Made by a program: the position numbers and the translations under genes
Shown here: one piece after another, positions 49,351 to 62,100 of the stretch
Position numbering within the stretch: the first letter of the stretch is position 1
How the letters are laid out: the number at the start of each line of letters is the position of its first letter
Notes under the pieces: model-generated
Databases searched by the model: none
Seen by the model: only the letters and a program-made list of their open reading frames with translations
What the model was told of the DNA's origin: nothing
NCBI GenBank assembly: GCA_963920765.1
Contig: OY987242.1
Coordinates: 22,654,002-22,718,001 of the forward strand
DNA length: 64,000 bases
Source: Ulota crispa
Taxonomy: Eukaryota > Streptophyta > Bryopsida > Orthotrichales > Orthotrichaceae
Direction: 5' to 3'

Positions 49351-50159
49351 TGATACAATGGGTGTGTATTCTAGTTATTTTATCATAATATTTGCATTCC
49401 TTGATGAACATCCATTATGTTTTGGATTACTAATATTCTTTATGTGTTTTTCATAGGTATAAACACACGAAGTCCAATTGCTATAAAGTTTCTGAGGAAC
49501 TAGCAGCATTTGTAGCTGACCGTTTAGAGAAACAATATCCTTGTGATTTTCAACACTTAAGGAATATTATGAAAGTTGAGGGGTTCCAAGAATATGAAGC
49601 ATTAGTTGGTGGAACACCATTTAAGACGTTTTCATTTACAAAAGACTATAATTGCAAACCTCATCCAGATTTGGATGATTATGACTTAGGGTTTATTTTA
49701 TGGATAAAAAATGGTAAGTTTCTTAATACATGATAGATTTTTAAGTTTTTAAACTTTCCAAATTATATTTTTGATTTAGTTTAAATAATAAATTTTCATT
49801 GCAGACAATGTGGCAGACGAAGAGGAAGTTTCAAGTAATTGCATTCCCTGAACTAAAGGTTACATTTACTCCAAAACATGGTGATGTATTGTGTTTCAAG
49901 GCTTGTGACTTAGTACATTGTACTAAGTTTTTGAAAAAAAAATCTTTTAGGCATGGCCTTCTTGCAGAAAGCTTCATTATTTAGGCATTTAAGAAAGCTT
50001 TTAGATGTGCCAATGGATGGAGTAGTTGTGGAAACAATCCAAAAGAAAAAGAAGGCTAAGGCAGTGTGTATTATTGAAAGGAGGATAGATTTTGAGATGA
50101 AAAAAAATTTATATAAGAAACAATGTTTAGAAGGGAAACTTTCTCTTCTATTTCTTTAA

Positions 50160-50516
50160 TCTACTCAATATATTTGTGTGTATAAATTGAACTTGGCATG
50201 TAAATATACATAATAAAAAACACCTATTGATGGGTCAAATAAACAAAACTGCCTATATTTTCCTCTTTCATAAGACGCGTCAATTGCTAATCTAGAGTCT
50301 ACTTTTTACAAGTATATATCTAATGTGCTTATATGTGACTAATTCTATCCATATGTTTCAACTCTCAAATCATGCCTTTTCTTTTTGATTGCTTGTAAAT
50401 CTATGATTTATGTTTTAGATCTTCTAATATTTTATTCTCTTTACTCCGCAATTGCAGAGACCGTAATTGCAGCAACTTTTCATGGAGCACAAAAATGGTT
50501 TGATTAGGTTTTAGGT
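50160..50516. other. AT-rich flank after the zinc-finger gene
   Basis: This could be the 3' UTR and downstream sequence of the plus-strand gene. No feature was resolved. Confidence 0.4.
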
Positions 50517-50520
50517 TTAA

Positions 50521-50607
50521 CCCCTAAGCATCTGGGAAGTGCACCATGCATACACTAGGTTCAGTGTTTTCATCAAAATGAAAAACGTTCTCCTAGACAT
50601 TTAGGGG
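50521..50607. mobile_element. 87-bp TTAA MITE
   Basis: It runs from CCCCTAAGCATCTGG to CATTTAGGGG. TTAA lies on the left at 50517-50520, and on the right it shares the TTAA at 50608-50611 with the adjacent foldback copy. It is the shortest member of the family in the window. Confidence 0.7.
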
Positions 50608-50611
50608 TTAA

Positions 50612-51342
50612 CCCCTAAAAGTCCACGTGTCCCTTCAGAAGACAAAATGGATTTTGGGCAGCTCACTACAAGTGGATGTTTCATCTTTTTCCTTTGAAAA
50701 TTTCACACATGATGTATCCAAGGAGTAGCTTTAAGGTCCAACAATTTTCATAACTTTTGACTACATGGTTCAAAACTTATTGCATGATTTGTTGTTTTTT
50801 TTTTACTCTAGGCAACGTGTGCAGCTCAAAAAACTTATTTAAAAATTAAATTTTTTTTAAATTTTTTTTTGAAATTGGTTCTTTAAACTTATATGTACTT
50901 GGGAAGCTTTGAACCATTCAACTTTGATTGATGATATGAAAGTTATGAGACATTTTAGTTTGTGGGTAGGAATGGCTCTGTACCTACCCACAAACTAAAA
51001 TGTCTCATAACTTTCATATCATCAATCAAAGTTGAATGGTTCAAAGCTTCCCAAGTACATATAAGTTTAAAGAACCAATTTCAAAAAAAATGTTCAAAAA
51101 AAATTAATTTTTAAATAAGTTCTTTGAGTTGCACAGGTTGCCTAGAGTAAAAAAACAACAACAAATCATGCAATAAGTTTTGAACCATGTAGTCAAAAGT
51201 TATGAAAATTGTTGGACCTTAAAGCTACTCCTTGGATACATCATGTGTGAAATTTTCAAAGGAAAATGATGAAACATCCACTTGTAGTGAGCTGCCCAAA
51301 ACCACTATTTTGCCAAAAAAACAGTGCTTGGGCCTTTAGGGG
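50612..51342. mobile_element. inverted-duplicated TTAA element, near-perfect hairpin
   Basis: It starts CCCCTAAAAGTCC and ends GGGCCTTTAGGGG with TTAA at 50608-50611 and 51343-51346. The arms (about 50612-50970 and 50983-51342) are almost identical inverted copies around a 12-bp centre, AATGGCTCTGTA. Each arm resembles one half of the long TTAA subtype. A transcript would form a stem of about 350 bp. Confidence 0.9.
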
Positions 51343-51346
51343 TTAA

Positions 51347-51980
51347 CTGATGTCTAAGTAGATGCGTGGGTTTGAATCTCTGCTAGTATGTTGGCTCACA
51401 CTAGACTCTAAGCTTTTAACCCCGAAGCACTAAGCTCAGTTTTTCACCAATACCGCTTCAAAAGTGTCATTTGTAGTACAAGTATCAAATATTAGAAAAT
51501 ATATCTATTCTGACAAATGTAGCCATAAGATCTTGTACTACACTAGTATCAAAAGATGTGAAAATAAATTCAAGATTTTTCACCATGTAGATTGTTAAAT
51601 ATTTGAGTTTGAATTGACAAAAAGCAATTTGTTGTCTCTACAAAAATCCGGGCAGCTACACTTCACAAGGTCATATTTGTATGAAAGAAACTCCAAAATG
51701 GTTGTAATTATTTGGATTTTTTCTTCAAAGCAAGTTGGTTACACACTTGAAAGTTTTCAAAACATTTGGAATTGTAAAACACATGAAAAAACAATAGTAA
51801 GTATAATGAAGTAGAGAATGATTCAAACCACTAAATTATTAAGAACTTAATTATGGAAATGAAAATATCCAATCCCAATGGTTGTAATATAGTGATAAAC
51901 AATGTACATCTTATGGTTTTCTTTTTTTTTCTAAAAAATTGAAAAGTGAGTAAATTAATGGACTTCAAAGTTTATTTTAA
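51347..51980. other. non-coding interval
   Basis: No gene was found. A tRNA B-box-like GGTTTGAATC occurs near 51368, but no complete tRNA or SINE could be built around it. Confidence 0.4.
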
Positions 51981-52747
51981 CCCCTAAGCGTCTTGCTATG
52001 ATAATTTTGTATAACTAGAATATGAAACCTATCAACATTCCTTGAGTTTTTGGAAAGTTGAACAAATATTCACACAATCCAAATTGTTCATTCTACACTC
52101 AACTATAAATCAAAATTTCAAAGCCATTTTGATTTCAAATCCAACTAAATTTGCAAAAATCCCAGCGTTGAGAATCTCATGTTTGTTAAATAGGATTGCA
52201 ATTCACAATATGGATTTTGGACTTTGATGTGACATTTACCCAAAAATAAAAATTACCTAATGATTGATCCCATGAGACCACGTCTAGCTATACTTGATGG
52301 GAAAAATACTCCTCAATTGGGAAAAAATTCCAAAACATATGGTCATTCAAAGTAAGTGGATGTAGTTGGCTCACTACTTTATAGTTACAAACACTTTGTC
52401 CAATTGAAGAAAAAAAAGTGACACATCACCAACCTTCTTCCCTATGCATGGGAGTGTGGGCTTCCAACCCATCCCATCCAAAATTCCTCCATCCATAAGG
52501 CAATGTACAATGCTTATATACACTCCCGCTAATAGTTTTAATATTAAAAATAGTAAATCCAAATGCTTGGGTGGAAAATCTAGAAACTTCAAGGGATAAG
52601 AAGCTGATCAAGAAGTTTTGTTGAACTTGTAGCTCCATTTGGACTTGAGTGGCAGACCAAAACTTGACCATGCAATGCCTTTTTTATGTACCTTTGCACC
52701 TTCAAGAACCCCCTTTGGACATATTGGGCTCTTCGGTCCTTTAGGGG
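51981..52747. mobile_element. TTAA-flanked MITE
   Basis: The left end CCCCTAAGCGTC has TTAA at 51977-51980. The right end TCCTTTAGGGG has TTAA at 52748-52751. The interior is non-coding. Confidence 0.65.
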
Positions 52748-52751
52748 TTAA

Positions 52752-53119
52752 AGTAGAGAATCCATAATTGCCCACAAACAAAATCTTCTTGTAACTTTCA
52801 TCCCATTGATAAATGGAATGATTCAAAGCTTCCCAAGTAAATATGAATGTAAAGAACCAATTTTAAAAACAAATTTCAAAAAATGCAATTTTTAAAGAAG
52901 TTTTCATGGAACCCTGCCAAGCAAAGAAGACTATATATCATGCAATAGCTTTTGAACGAGGAAGTCAAAAGTTATGAAAACTCATGGGCTTTAGCCCTTA
53001 AAGCTACTCCATGGATGTATCATGAGTGAAAATTCTATAAAAAAAATTGAAAACCCCATTGGTAGTGATTTGGACAGAATTGCTATGTTGCCAAAAAGGG
53101 ATGTTCAGTGCTTTAGGTG
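52752..53119. mobile_element. truncated TTAA element
   Basis: The sequence matches one arm of 50612-51342 (ATTCAAAGCTTCCCAAGTA and TCAAAAGTTATGAAAA blocks) and ends with a degenerate CTTTAGGTG followed by TTAA at 53120-53123. A regular left end is missing. Confidence 0.55.
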
Positions 53120-53123
53120 TTAA

Positions 53124-54269
53124 ATATTGAACTAAAGCTTTTGGTAATGTAGTGTGGAGCAAGCTAATGGAATTCACTAGTGGAGGGTATTGCTGCTCAG
53201 TAGTTGCTATTTGGTTTAATAAATATTGCAAGCATACGTGCTTCCAGTTCTACCAGAGTGGTGTTGGAAAATGGATAATCAATTTTTAACATGCCTATTG
53301 TTGTATTGAAGATTGTTTTCCAGATTCTTCCATTTAACTCATGTGCTGCAATTTTTCTTTGCACAGCCTCAGAAGTTTAGGCTTAGTTTAGGGGCTTCTG
53401 TAGCAAAATGCTCATTCATTTACCGTCTCTCACCACTCTACCTTGGAGATTTTTAAAGTGAATATTGTGAACAATTTGGTATTTGTGAAGTGTGTATCGT
53501 GAAGAACTTGGAGTTGGTAGGTGATTAAATTGTTAATCTTGATTTCATATGTTCCACTGAGTTGTTTTATTGCAATTTTCAGTCAACTATTTAATTGCTG
53601 TCGTTATTGATTTTAAAAAAAGTTTGGAACTTAAATCAAGTGGTCATCTTGTATTTAGATACATCTCAAAGTCTAAATATTCTAGGCTAGATTTTAACAG
53701 TATTATGTTTTTAGGCACTTAAAGGCTCACATGAGAATGCTTCACATGGCCGCTAGCAGTGATTGGAGTAACTATCTGAACAATACATGGCAGCTTCCTT
53801 GCAATCTTACCACTTAATAGCACTGCCAATTAAACCATACAAGAAAAGTCTAAGGAAAAAAAGATGTTTGACCACATAAACCCAAATAATATTGTAGTAG
53901 ATATCAACATGAAATTCTTATTTTATATAGAAGAGCATACTTCTAAGCTTTTACATCAATTTTTTGGGTATAATTAATTTATGTTGTGTAAAGGTGAGTC
54001 CAAATTTTGAAAGAAAGAAATCAAGTCATAGTTGTCATTCATTGCCTCGTGAATATTGGGACAACCTTAAAAAAGTAAACTTTTTCTTAAGATGAATAGA
54101 AGTAGGATATTTCCCATTTTTTTGAAATAAAAATGTAGAAAAATTGTGGATTTTGAAAATGGTGTATCAATAGATAAAGAGTATTGACGAGTACACATAA
54201 AACACATATCAAAAAAGTGTGACAATATTTATCATTGAGTAGAAAACCATGGCCATATTTGATTAGTAG
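53124..54269. other. non-coding interval
   Basis: No supportable gene, repeat or structured element was found. Confidence 0.4.
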
Positions 54270-54464
54270 AAGATCTTAATGTACAACGCCATATTCGTTG
54301 AATTGGGAAAATGCGGTTCCCAAATTGAATTTCCCCTTAAACCCAAAAAGTTACCTTAAATTAGATTTGAAGGTATCAGATTTAGTTTGAGCCACTAAAA
54401 TTTTTTCCCTTGTAAAATCCTCCTCTGAGGTGGGGACATGTGTACCCAAAAAAACATTGCTTAA

Positions 54465-55388
54465 CCCCTAAAGGACCAAAGTCCCCTTGGGGGACAAATG
54501 GGATTTCGGGCATGCACCTATGGCTAATCTACTTTTTGTGATTTTCTGAAACTTTTATTGAAAGTGGGGAATTCAAAAATCTACGTGGGCATTTAATTTT
54601 TTCTTCATTCTCACATTTGATGAAGAAGTCATGCATGAATTTATGAAAAATGGTGTTTGAGGGTCAGCCAAAAACTTCTTCAAAAATTTCATTTTTTTTC
54701 AAATAAAAACTGAAATAGGTTCTTTAGACTTATATAGATGTGGGGAGCTTTGAATCATTCAATTTTGACACATGAGATGAAAGTTATGAGGAGTTTTTGT
54801 TTGCGGGCAGTTCTAGATCCTCTACTCTAAAATAAACTTTGAAGTCCTTTATTTTACTCAACTTTCATTATTTTGAAAAAAAAAAAAAAAACCAAAGGAT
54901 GTAGATTGTTTATCACAACATTTTAACCGTTGGGATTTGCATTTTTCATTTTTATAATTGAATTCTTAACAACGTAGTGTTTTGACTCATTCTCTACTTC
55001 TTTTTTCTTACTATTTTTTCCCATGTGTTGTATAGTTCCAATTGATTTGAAAAATCTTCCACACATACCTGGCTTGGTCTCCTACATGGGAAAAATAAAC
55101 CTCAACTTTGTGTAGAGTAATTTTTTTGATCTAAGAGTGGTCAAAGCCTTCTAAAATTTCTGGGCAGTAGCAAAAAAAAACTCATTTTTGCAATTCAGAT
55201 GTAAATATCTTGCTCATTTTTGTGTAGATTGAGCTGATTTTCTTACCACGTGTACCTCTTGTAGTCTACTATAAGATCTTATGGCTGAATTCTTGTAGAA
55301 AATTGATTTTCTTACCATTGTACTTGCTTCCCCAAAAGTGGCAGTTTTCTATGTTTTTCACAGAAAAAATGGCTTGGTCCTTTAGGGG
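54465..55388. mobile_element. TTAA-flanked piggyBac-like MITE, long subtype
   Basis: It starts CCCCTAAAGGACC and ends GGTCCTTTAGGGG, with TTAA at 54461-54464 and 55389-55392. It is the cleanest long copy in the window, has no ORF and contains a long A run near 54880. Confidence 0.85.
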
Positions 55389-55540
55389 TTAAACCTAGAG
55401 CTTGGTTTAAGGTGATCGCCTAAAAAATGGCTTGGTCCTTTAGGGGTTAAACCTAGAGCTTGGTTTAAGGTGATCGCCTAAAAAATGGCTTGGTCCTTTA
55501 GGGGTTAAACCTAGAGCTTGGTTTAAGGTGATCGCCTTAA
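55369..55540. repeat. three 58-bp tandem copies across the MITE boundary
   Basis: The end of the TTAA element (GGCTTGGTCCTTTAGGGG), its TTAA and about 30 bp of the flanking older MITE are repeated three times at exact 58-bp spacing (55381, 55439, 55497). Confidence 0.95.
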
Positions 55541-55594
55541 ACCTACAGAAGTCCCAAATTTGAACAAATTTCCCAATTTAACAAATATGACGTT

Positions 55595-58500
55595 GTATGT
55601 AGTGAATAAACTTATTATTGGAATTATAGGTGTCGATTTGTCAAACATTCACTCAATGTTGTGCTTCAAAATATCATCTATTCAAGAATGATGATTTTAC
55701 ATCAATACATGTCAATGTCTAGGATCTTATATGAATAAGTCCTCATAGAATGATAATTACAAAAAATCCATTTGCCAAAGTTCAGAATTTTTCAAAAGTA
55801 CTCAATATTTCCAAGTTGTACAATGATTCTAAATTTGGCAAGAATAGTTCTTCTACAAAGAAAGCAAAACCTTTAATTCTTCATGAACATTCAAATTCTG
55901 AACAATAAATGAACATAAAATAGAGCACATGGATAAGGAACGTGAGTTTTGTATCCATCCGTATGATACTAGATTTTTGTATTGGTTTTTTTGAAAATAA
56001 ATATACCTAAATCTTGTTTTAAAAATACCCAATAATATAAAGACATAAACATTTCATACAAAACAAATTCAATTGATGGCGTTTCAAATGACTTCCAAAA
56101 GAAGCACAATTCAAATTTTGAGAAATCACCACAAGTAGAGTTTAATATTATGTTTTGAAGGAATTTTTTTGTGTGTGAAACTCTTTAGTTTTAAATCCAT
56201 AGTTGTCTATAAAATGAAACTTCAATCATTTGAAATCAATTTGATTGATGAATATTGTGATTACAATGGGTTCTAACCAGAAGGAGTTAAAGACTAGGAC
56301 TAGGAGAGCATATATATGTATTGAACAATAAATCCATGCAAGCATGTTCCGTTCGTATGCACATTAAGCTTTACTATAATCATCTAATTGAGGAAGAAGC
56401 ACATCATAACACATTCTAATTAGATAAAATTCACCCAAACTAATGTATAGGAATCTTGCCAATAATTTTTTTTAAATTTTTTTTTGTTGGTAGAGCAACA
56501 TGCACCCAAAAATGCATGCACATAAGAAAAATTTGGATATACTTAGATATAATCATCAATGTGTGCACATCCATCCATGAAATGTACTAATATAAATAAA
56601 TTTCATCCAACATTTGACATACTTGGTGTTTGCTTAGGGAGGAATTTGACAATTTCAACCATTCTTGCACCTATTGAAATAAGGGGAAATCTAATTAATA
56701 TCCCTAAAGTTTGCCATATTTGTATAGATACCCTTGGTTTTTAATAAATTACAGAAATACCCTTGTTTCTTAATTTTCAAACTTTTGTTTTGTTATGCAT
56801 GCTATTTCTCTCATGACCAATGTTACAACAAGAGCAACAATAGATCATAAAAGAAACAAGATGCGCACAAAGGAGGAAGAAGTGGCATCCAACATAGAAC
56901 AAATTGCAATCCATGTTTGTCAAAGAGCCCCAAGCTATGAAGATTGGGCTCTTCCTAGGTGGCATCTATTCCACCTTGGTTTTAGGATCTGGCTTATTTA
57001 TTATGTAAGCTTTCAAAGTTTATGAACAGTCATAGCAAATTTTTGTTAAACTCCCTTTGATGGTTTCAAGAATTCTTCACATTTTTTGTTTGAGCTATTA
57101 TACATTTATGTTTATGTCTGCTATGTTCACATTTCCTTGTTCATACATAGGATATACATTTGCAAATTCCTACAAATAAATCAAAATTAGTTTGCTGTGA
57201 TTTGAGTTGGTTATTGTCCATCCTAAACATATTTGGTTTTGAAGTAAGTGGGGTTAACATTAATTGTGTAAAGCCCATATGAAGTCCGAAGTGGCCAGTC
57301 ATAAGTCAATTGTAAATGATTCCTTTTATTATATACAAGTACACCCTACGCGCTTGTTGTACCAATGCGGTCATGTCCTCCATGGCCCTATGACATGGCC
57401 CTTGGTTCACATTAAAAAATATTGCATGGGTTAAAATCAACTCAAATTCAACTTTAGATTCAAATCAATTTGCCTCTCCATCAACCTCCCCACTTCTTTG
57501 TATCTAAATTTTGAATTCAAGTTGGGAAAAGATTCAATGGGTTCCACAAAAGATATCCTTTCACACCCAATGCCCATGTTCATGACTTTGCTCCTTGGCC
57601 CTAGGCCAATCACAATTTTTCACTTTGTCTCTTGACCCTCGACCAATCACAAGTTTTTAAACAATTGACCAATAGACATACATAGGATAGATTAGCTTCA
57701 AACCCATGTTTTTACATTTTCCTAATTCTTGAGACTTTTATTGTAGAGTGTCAAGAATGTGATGTTAATAAAGAAAATAATATTTCACGTGATAGAAACA
57801 TATTTTGGTACTTCACAATAGAAATTATGGATGATGTTCATTTAAATGTATAGGTTGAGCAATGGATTGTAATCATGAAAGTTATGTTTGGACTTAGGAA
57901 TGTAAAGTTATGAATTGTATTATAGAGTAATCATACAAATACTTGGATTGAGTCATGAGGCTTCAAGTCATTTTTGAAAAGAGACTAAGTTGATTGTGCA
58001 CAACAAGGAATTAATGTTCATGCTAATCTAACTATCCAAGTTTGCATGTACCTTAATTAAATGCTTTCAAATGCTAATGGTCATTGACAATTGGATAATG
58101 AACCTATTTGTTTTGCCTTTTTGTTTACTACCTTGCTATGGCATTATTTCTACTTTTGTAGTTCATGCACATTTTTTAGAGAACAAAAGACATAACTCTT
58201 ATGTAAAGTACAGAGGAGATTGTTTACAAATGACAATTTTTTGTTAATAGAAACAATGTGATTTTGTTGATGGTGTTATCTTGGCCTTGTAATGTGACTT
58301 TGTTATTTTATTTTGGTTTAGCTTGCTTTGTATAAAACGTTTTCAAATTGTACAACCCTTGTATGTATTGTCACACGAGGATGTTACTTCTTTTGTGAAT
58401 TGAAGAGGCTGAAGAGTATGTTGATGCACTTTGCATTTTTTTGCATTTGTGCAAAGCCTTTACTTGCATTGATTTGTTGAGTTAATAATATATTTATTTT

Positions 58501-59120
58501 CTTCTCTTATAGCGTTTCGTCTAAAGTGATGTAGGGAATTGCTTCCTAGCTGTTGAAAGCACTTGAATCTACAATTTCAATGTGTACACAATTGGTATGA
58601 ACAATTGTAAAAATTAAAGTTAATGAGTGTCATTGTCATTATTCATGTAAATAATTTCTTAAAATCAGTTATGGATGATCTAATTGTATTTACATAAAAA
58701 AAAATCAATGAACATTAGTTATTAAATGTTTAAATTAGTAATTTGTATGAACTCTTTAAATAAATATTGATTATAATGTATGTACAAAGTAACTTTTGAA
58801 GTTTGAAGTTAAATTTTTGTAGTTTAGAACCCATGTTCCTTACAAATTTTGTAGATTTAATATGTAATGAGTTTCAAAAGTGTGCATTGATTCTTTTTGA
58901 GAGGTGATATGTTAATACAAAATTCCACAAAAAAATAAATATTTATACTTTATGGTGTGATTGGATATGATTGGCACGACCTATCCATATTATGTCAAGT
59001 GGGCATTGAGAAAATGAATAAATGCTCCAGGCAATTTTCTATGAAAAAAATTTGGAACACAACAAGTTTCAAAGCTGAAAATGTAAAACAAGTGAAAAGA
59101 AGCAAAAAACAAAATCTAAA
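55595..59120. other. AT-rich interior of the giant element
   Basis: No gene I can support lies here. A 76-codon plus ORF at 56795-57025 (with SYEDWALPRWHLF) has a protein-like composition but no recognised family and no clear exon partners. Confidence 0.4.
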
Positions 59121-59124
59121 ATGT

Positions 59125-62100
59125 CTAAGCAAGAGGCTCATGTCCTAACCAAAGCCTTCTAGAGGCAAGACCCCATTTCTTCCTTTCAAGAATGTCCTTC
59201 ATACGAACAAGGCTCATTCCAAGCCCATCTTCAACTTTGTGAAACATTGGCGTAGTTGCATTCGGATGAAGAGTGTCATTCTCAATGTCCAAGGATAATT
59301 TGTGAATCTTTCCATACAAGCAATTAAAATTAGCATGCAAATGCTCCATTAGAATGGGCTTATTATGTACAATCTCTAATAAACCTTCTGCTTGGGCTTT
59401 CAATGTTGATTTCAAATTGATTTCACTACTGCAAGGAGTAGATGAAGCCATGATTGTTGACACAAGTGGAACACTACCTAGTGATTTACTAGGAGTAGCA
59501 AGGTAGACATGTCCCTCAGGCATGGTGCCTTTCAACAAACCACAAAAATGAGCAATAGTCCCCTCTGCAACATTAGGGTGAAGTAGTTGTAAGACCTTCA
59601 CTTGATGTTTGCATATGTTTCCTCTTTGAGAGTGAACACAATTAAAAGAGGCCCATGTTTCATTTGGGTTATGAACAATGTACCTTAAATGTCAATGTGT
59701 ATCGGATGTAACATATGCAAGGCCATCTTGTTGTTTTGGTAATGTGACATCAAGGTCTAGAATGTTTCAAGCAAGCACTAATGAAGAAACCACTACATTC
59801 CTTTCCTTTGCATTTTCTACAAATCCAGATTCCTTCCGCAATCAAGGATACCAATAATGGGTGAGAACATCACCAGTGAGTACGTGAATACACCAATCTA
59901 CTCAAAGTCTACTCATTCTGCTTCTTTCAACCTTTAGAATGGATTTCATGTAACCATGACAACTCTCAATGGCTGCATTAGTGTCCTGCCCAGCATAAGG
60001 CAAGTTCTATATCCAACCACCCACATGTGCACTTTTGGCACCCACTATAGCCGAATATATTCCCAAAAATCAACGGCAGATGGATAGAGTGACTGAAGCT
60101 GCTGTAATTGTAGAGAAGCCCATGCCGTAGCACTATCTCTAGTAGGGCTAGAGCAATCATACATAATGGATGCTAGCCCTTTCAAAATATCACCTCTGAT
60201 TTTTGGGTCAAAAATCTTGATGCAACATTGTTTCTGCCATGCTCGATGTACAAGCCATAAGCAAAGAAAAATAGCTGTTTTGGGCCAAACTCGCCTGTAC
60301 ATAAGCAAACACACATTAGGTAAGTATGGGTTTTGTATTAAATAGTACTTGTATTGAAAGGTACATGATTATACTATAATTGAAAGCAATCTGAGTATTT
60401 TAGCAATATTTTGGTACGCAATCACACCTCAATGCATTGATTTCTCCGGGAGCATAGTCCACAATAAAAGCATTTGGTTTCCAAGATGGCATGAGTAATT
60501 GCATTTGGGAATTTAAAGCTGTCATCCATGGTGTGAGTTCATCCTAAGTTGAGCAAGATGTCAATACAAAAGCTACTGGAAGTCCATTGTGCCACTCATT
60601 GAACACCATCAATGTATACAAAGAGAACTGCAAGAAGGAAAGGAAACAATCAAAGTAAGATATAACCCAGAAGATATTCAAAATAACATCTAATTAATAG
60701 AATCAAGTGTAAGTAATAAGTGGCTGGAAAAGTACGTTTTTATCATTGGTTCCAAATGTAGCATCAACAGAGACTCCACCCTTGTGGCCAAATTTGAGCA
60801 TCATTTCTTGTTGCCAAGTAGTTTGGATACCAATTGTGAATGGCATGTTAGAGGTTGTAAGCCCCCTTGATAATGGAATAGACGTCTGACAAAAGAAGAA
60901 GATGCTAGCAGAGTTTTCTTGCGCCCACATTTGAACACTTTTGGCATCATTCTTGTCCAATATGTATGTCTCTTTTGCAACCTTTGATGCCAAATTCCGG
61001 ATATCTTGTTCATGCAAGAACATATCAAAAGAAATAGGATTACCATGTTCCAAAGTATCTTTAACAACCTTTACATGCTTTGCCATGATCTGTGCAACAA
61101 TGTGATTATTTTGGAGCAGCCCAAGCACATAGTCTTTAATGGTAGAGGATAATTGCCATGAAAAAGCACTCCGGTCTCCTACATGGGAAGAACCATGGCA
61201 TTCAATTCCTGCTTGATTGACATACTTACTCTCAAAGATAGTCACTTCTGTAACCTTCGGCAAAAGGTATAAAGTTTTTAATGTGAAAGAGGCAGTGCAA
61301 CCATGTTTCAAAGACCCTCCTCCACTTCTTCAAAGAATCACAGGTTTTTTTCCTTTGGTTAGCAGTCTCACCACATGCAAGCTTTGGAAACATTTGCGCT
61401 GAGGAGTTTTCCACATTAGAGTTTGGAGGGGAGAGCAATTGAGGTCAAACTCTAAAGGCGTAGACCGCAACTGCTTGAAAATAGTATGTGCTCTAGATTT
61501 TTTCTTAAAATTGCTTTGCAAGTTGTTTTGCCTATGTTTTGAGAAATCTACAGTTTGCAAGGCCATAGGATTGTTGTGAAAACTTGTGTTAGGGTCTATA
61601 AGGTCCATTTCATGTATTTGAAAAGAGGAATCTACATTCAAATCTATTGGGAAAAGAGGAGTAGGTACCTTTTTCAATAGGGTCTTGGAAGACATTACGG
61701 GGGTGGTTCCAATACCTGTTGAGGATGATCCAGCAACTATGGAGGTTGAAATAATTGAAACAAGCATTTGAAAAGTACTATGTTGGGGTATTGTTCCAAT
61801 GTTGGCAGCCATAGGTTTTTTTTGTGTTGCCCATGGTCTTTGATTGACTTTTTTGATATGGCTTGTTTCTGAAGCATATGCCATTGTTCAATATGGCCTT
61901 GGAAGTACCAGAGGTGTGATATGTTTCACATTTGCAAAATGATCTTCAGGGCCATATTGGCAATGATAATTGAAATACCCAAGCATCACTATTAGCTCCA
62001 ATTATGAATTTCATTAAAATCTAAATTACAGAAAACAATACAATAAGTACTCACCTTGATACTTGTAATGGTGAATTTTCCCGCACACATACAACATTAT

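Larger units (their letters stand above)
46755..49456 (+). other. 2.7-kb intron filled by a foldback element
   Basis: The donor TG|GTAAGT and the acceptor TTTTTCATAG|G restore TGG followed by TATAAACAC in frame. The intron contains a G-rich purine tract, a foldback element, a TTAA MITE and a second purine tract. Confidence 0.75.
46075..50159 (+). pseudogene. zinc-finger protein with 2OG-Fe(II) dioxygenase-like core
   Basis: Exons are 46075-46754, 49457-49713 and 49805-50159; the first two junctions have GTAAGT donors, and the first join keeps phase. ATG at 46075 is followed by TAA at codon 5, then a basic stretch. Finger 1 is YCNYCDKH...NKHFKSKLH (U1/C2H2-like, two Cys then two His) and finger 2 is LYCSECEKN...RHVEDH. 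A region ending RNNIFSENDLALIL and MFGMQWARRDTGW follows. Exon 2 has FKTFSFTKDYN then PHPDLDDYDLGFILWI, an HxD pair at 49662-49670. Exon 3 has FPELKVTF, HGDVLCFKA and LVHCTKF, giving a distal His at 49916-49918. HxD followed some 50 residues later by GD..F.....H is the pattern of a double-stranded beta-helix dioxygenase, including TET/JBP-like enzymes. Frame breaks occur near 49815-49850 and in the A-run at 49934-49942, after which GMAFLQKASLF continues. The domain call is by eye. Confidence 0.5.
54270..55590. repeat. older MITE split by a TTAA element
   Basis: The two outer parts (54270-54460 and about 55515-55590) together match the uninterrupted copy at 13080-13345 in opposite order. Shared features are an AAATCTGG/AGATTTGAAGGTA block, a TACC(C)AAAAAAA block and a GGTGATC palindrome. 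The insertion between them is the 54465-55388 element plus a local triplication. Confidence 0.6.

Noticed and set aside
48804..49358. Long minus-strand ORFs rich in Pro, Leu and Cys
   Set aside because: They are readings of the purine-rich minisatellite. Several frames are open at once and no domain is present.
56795..57025. 76-codon plus ORF as a captured host gene fragment
   Set aside because: The composition is protein-like but I recognise no family and see no splice partners.
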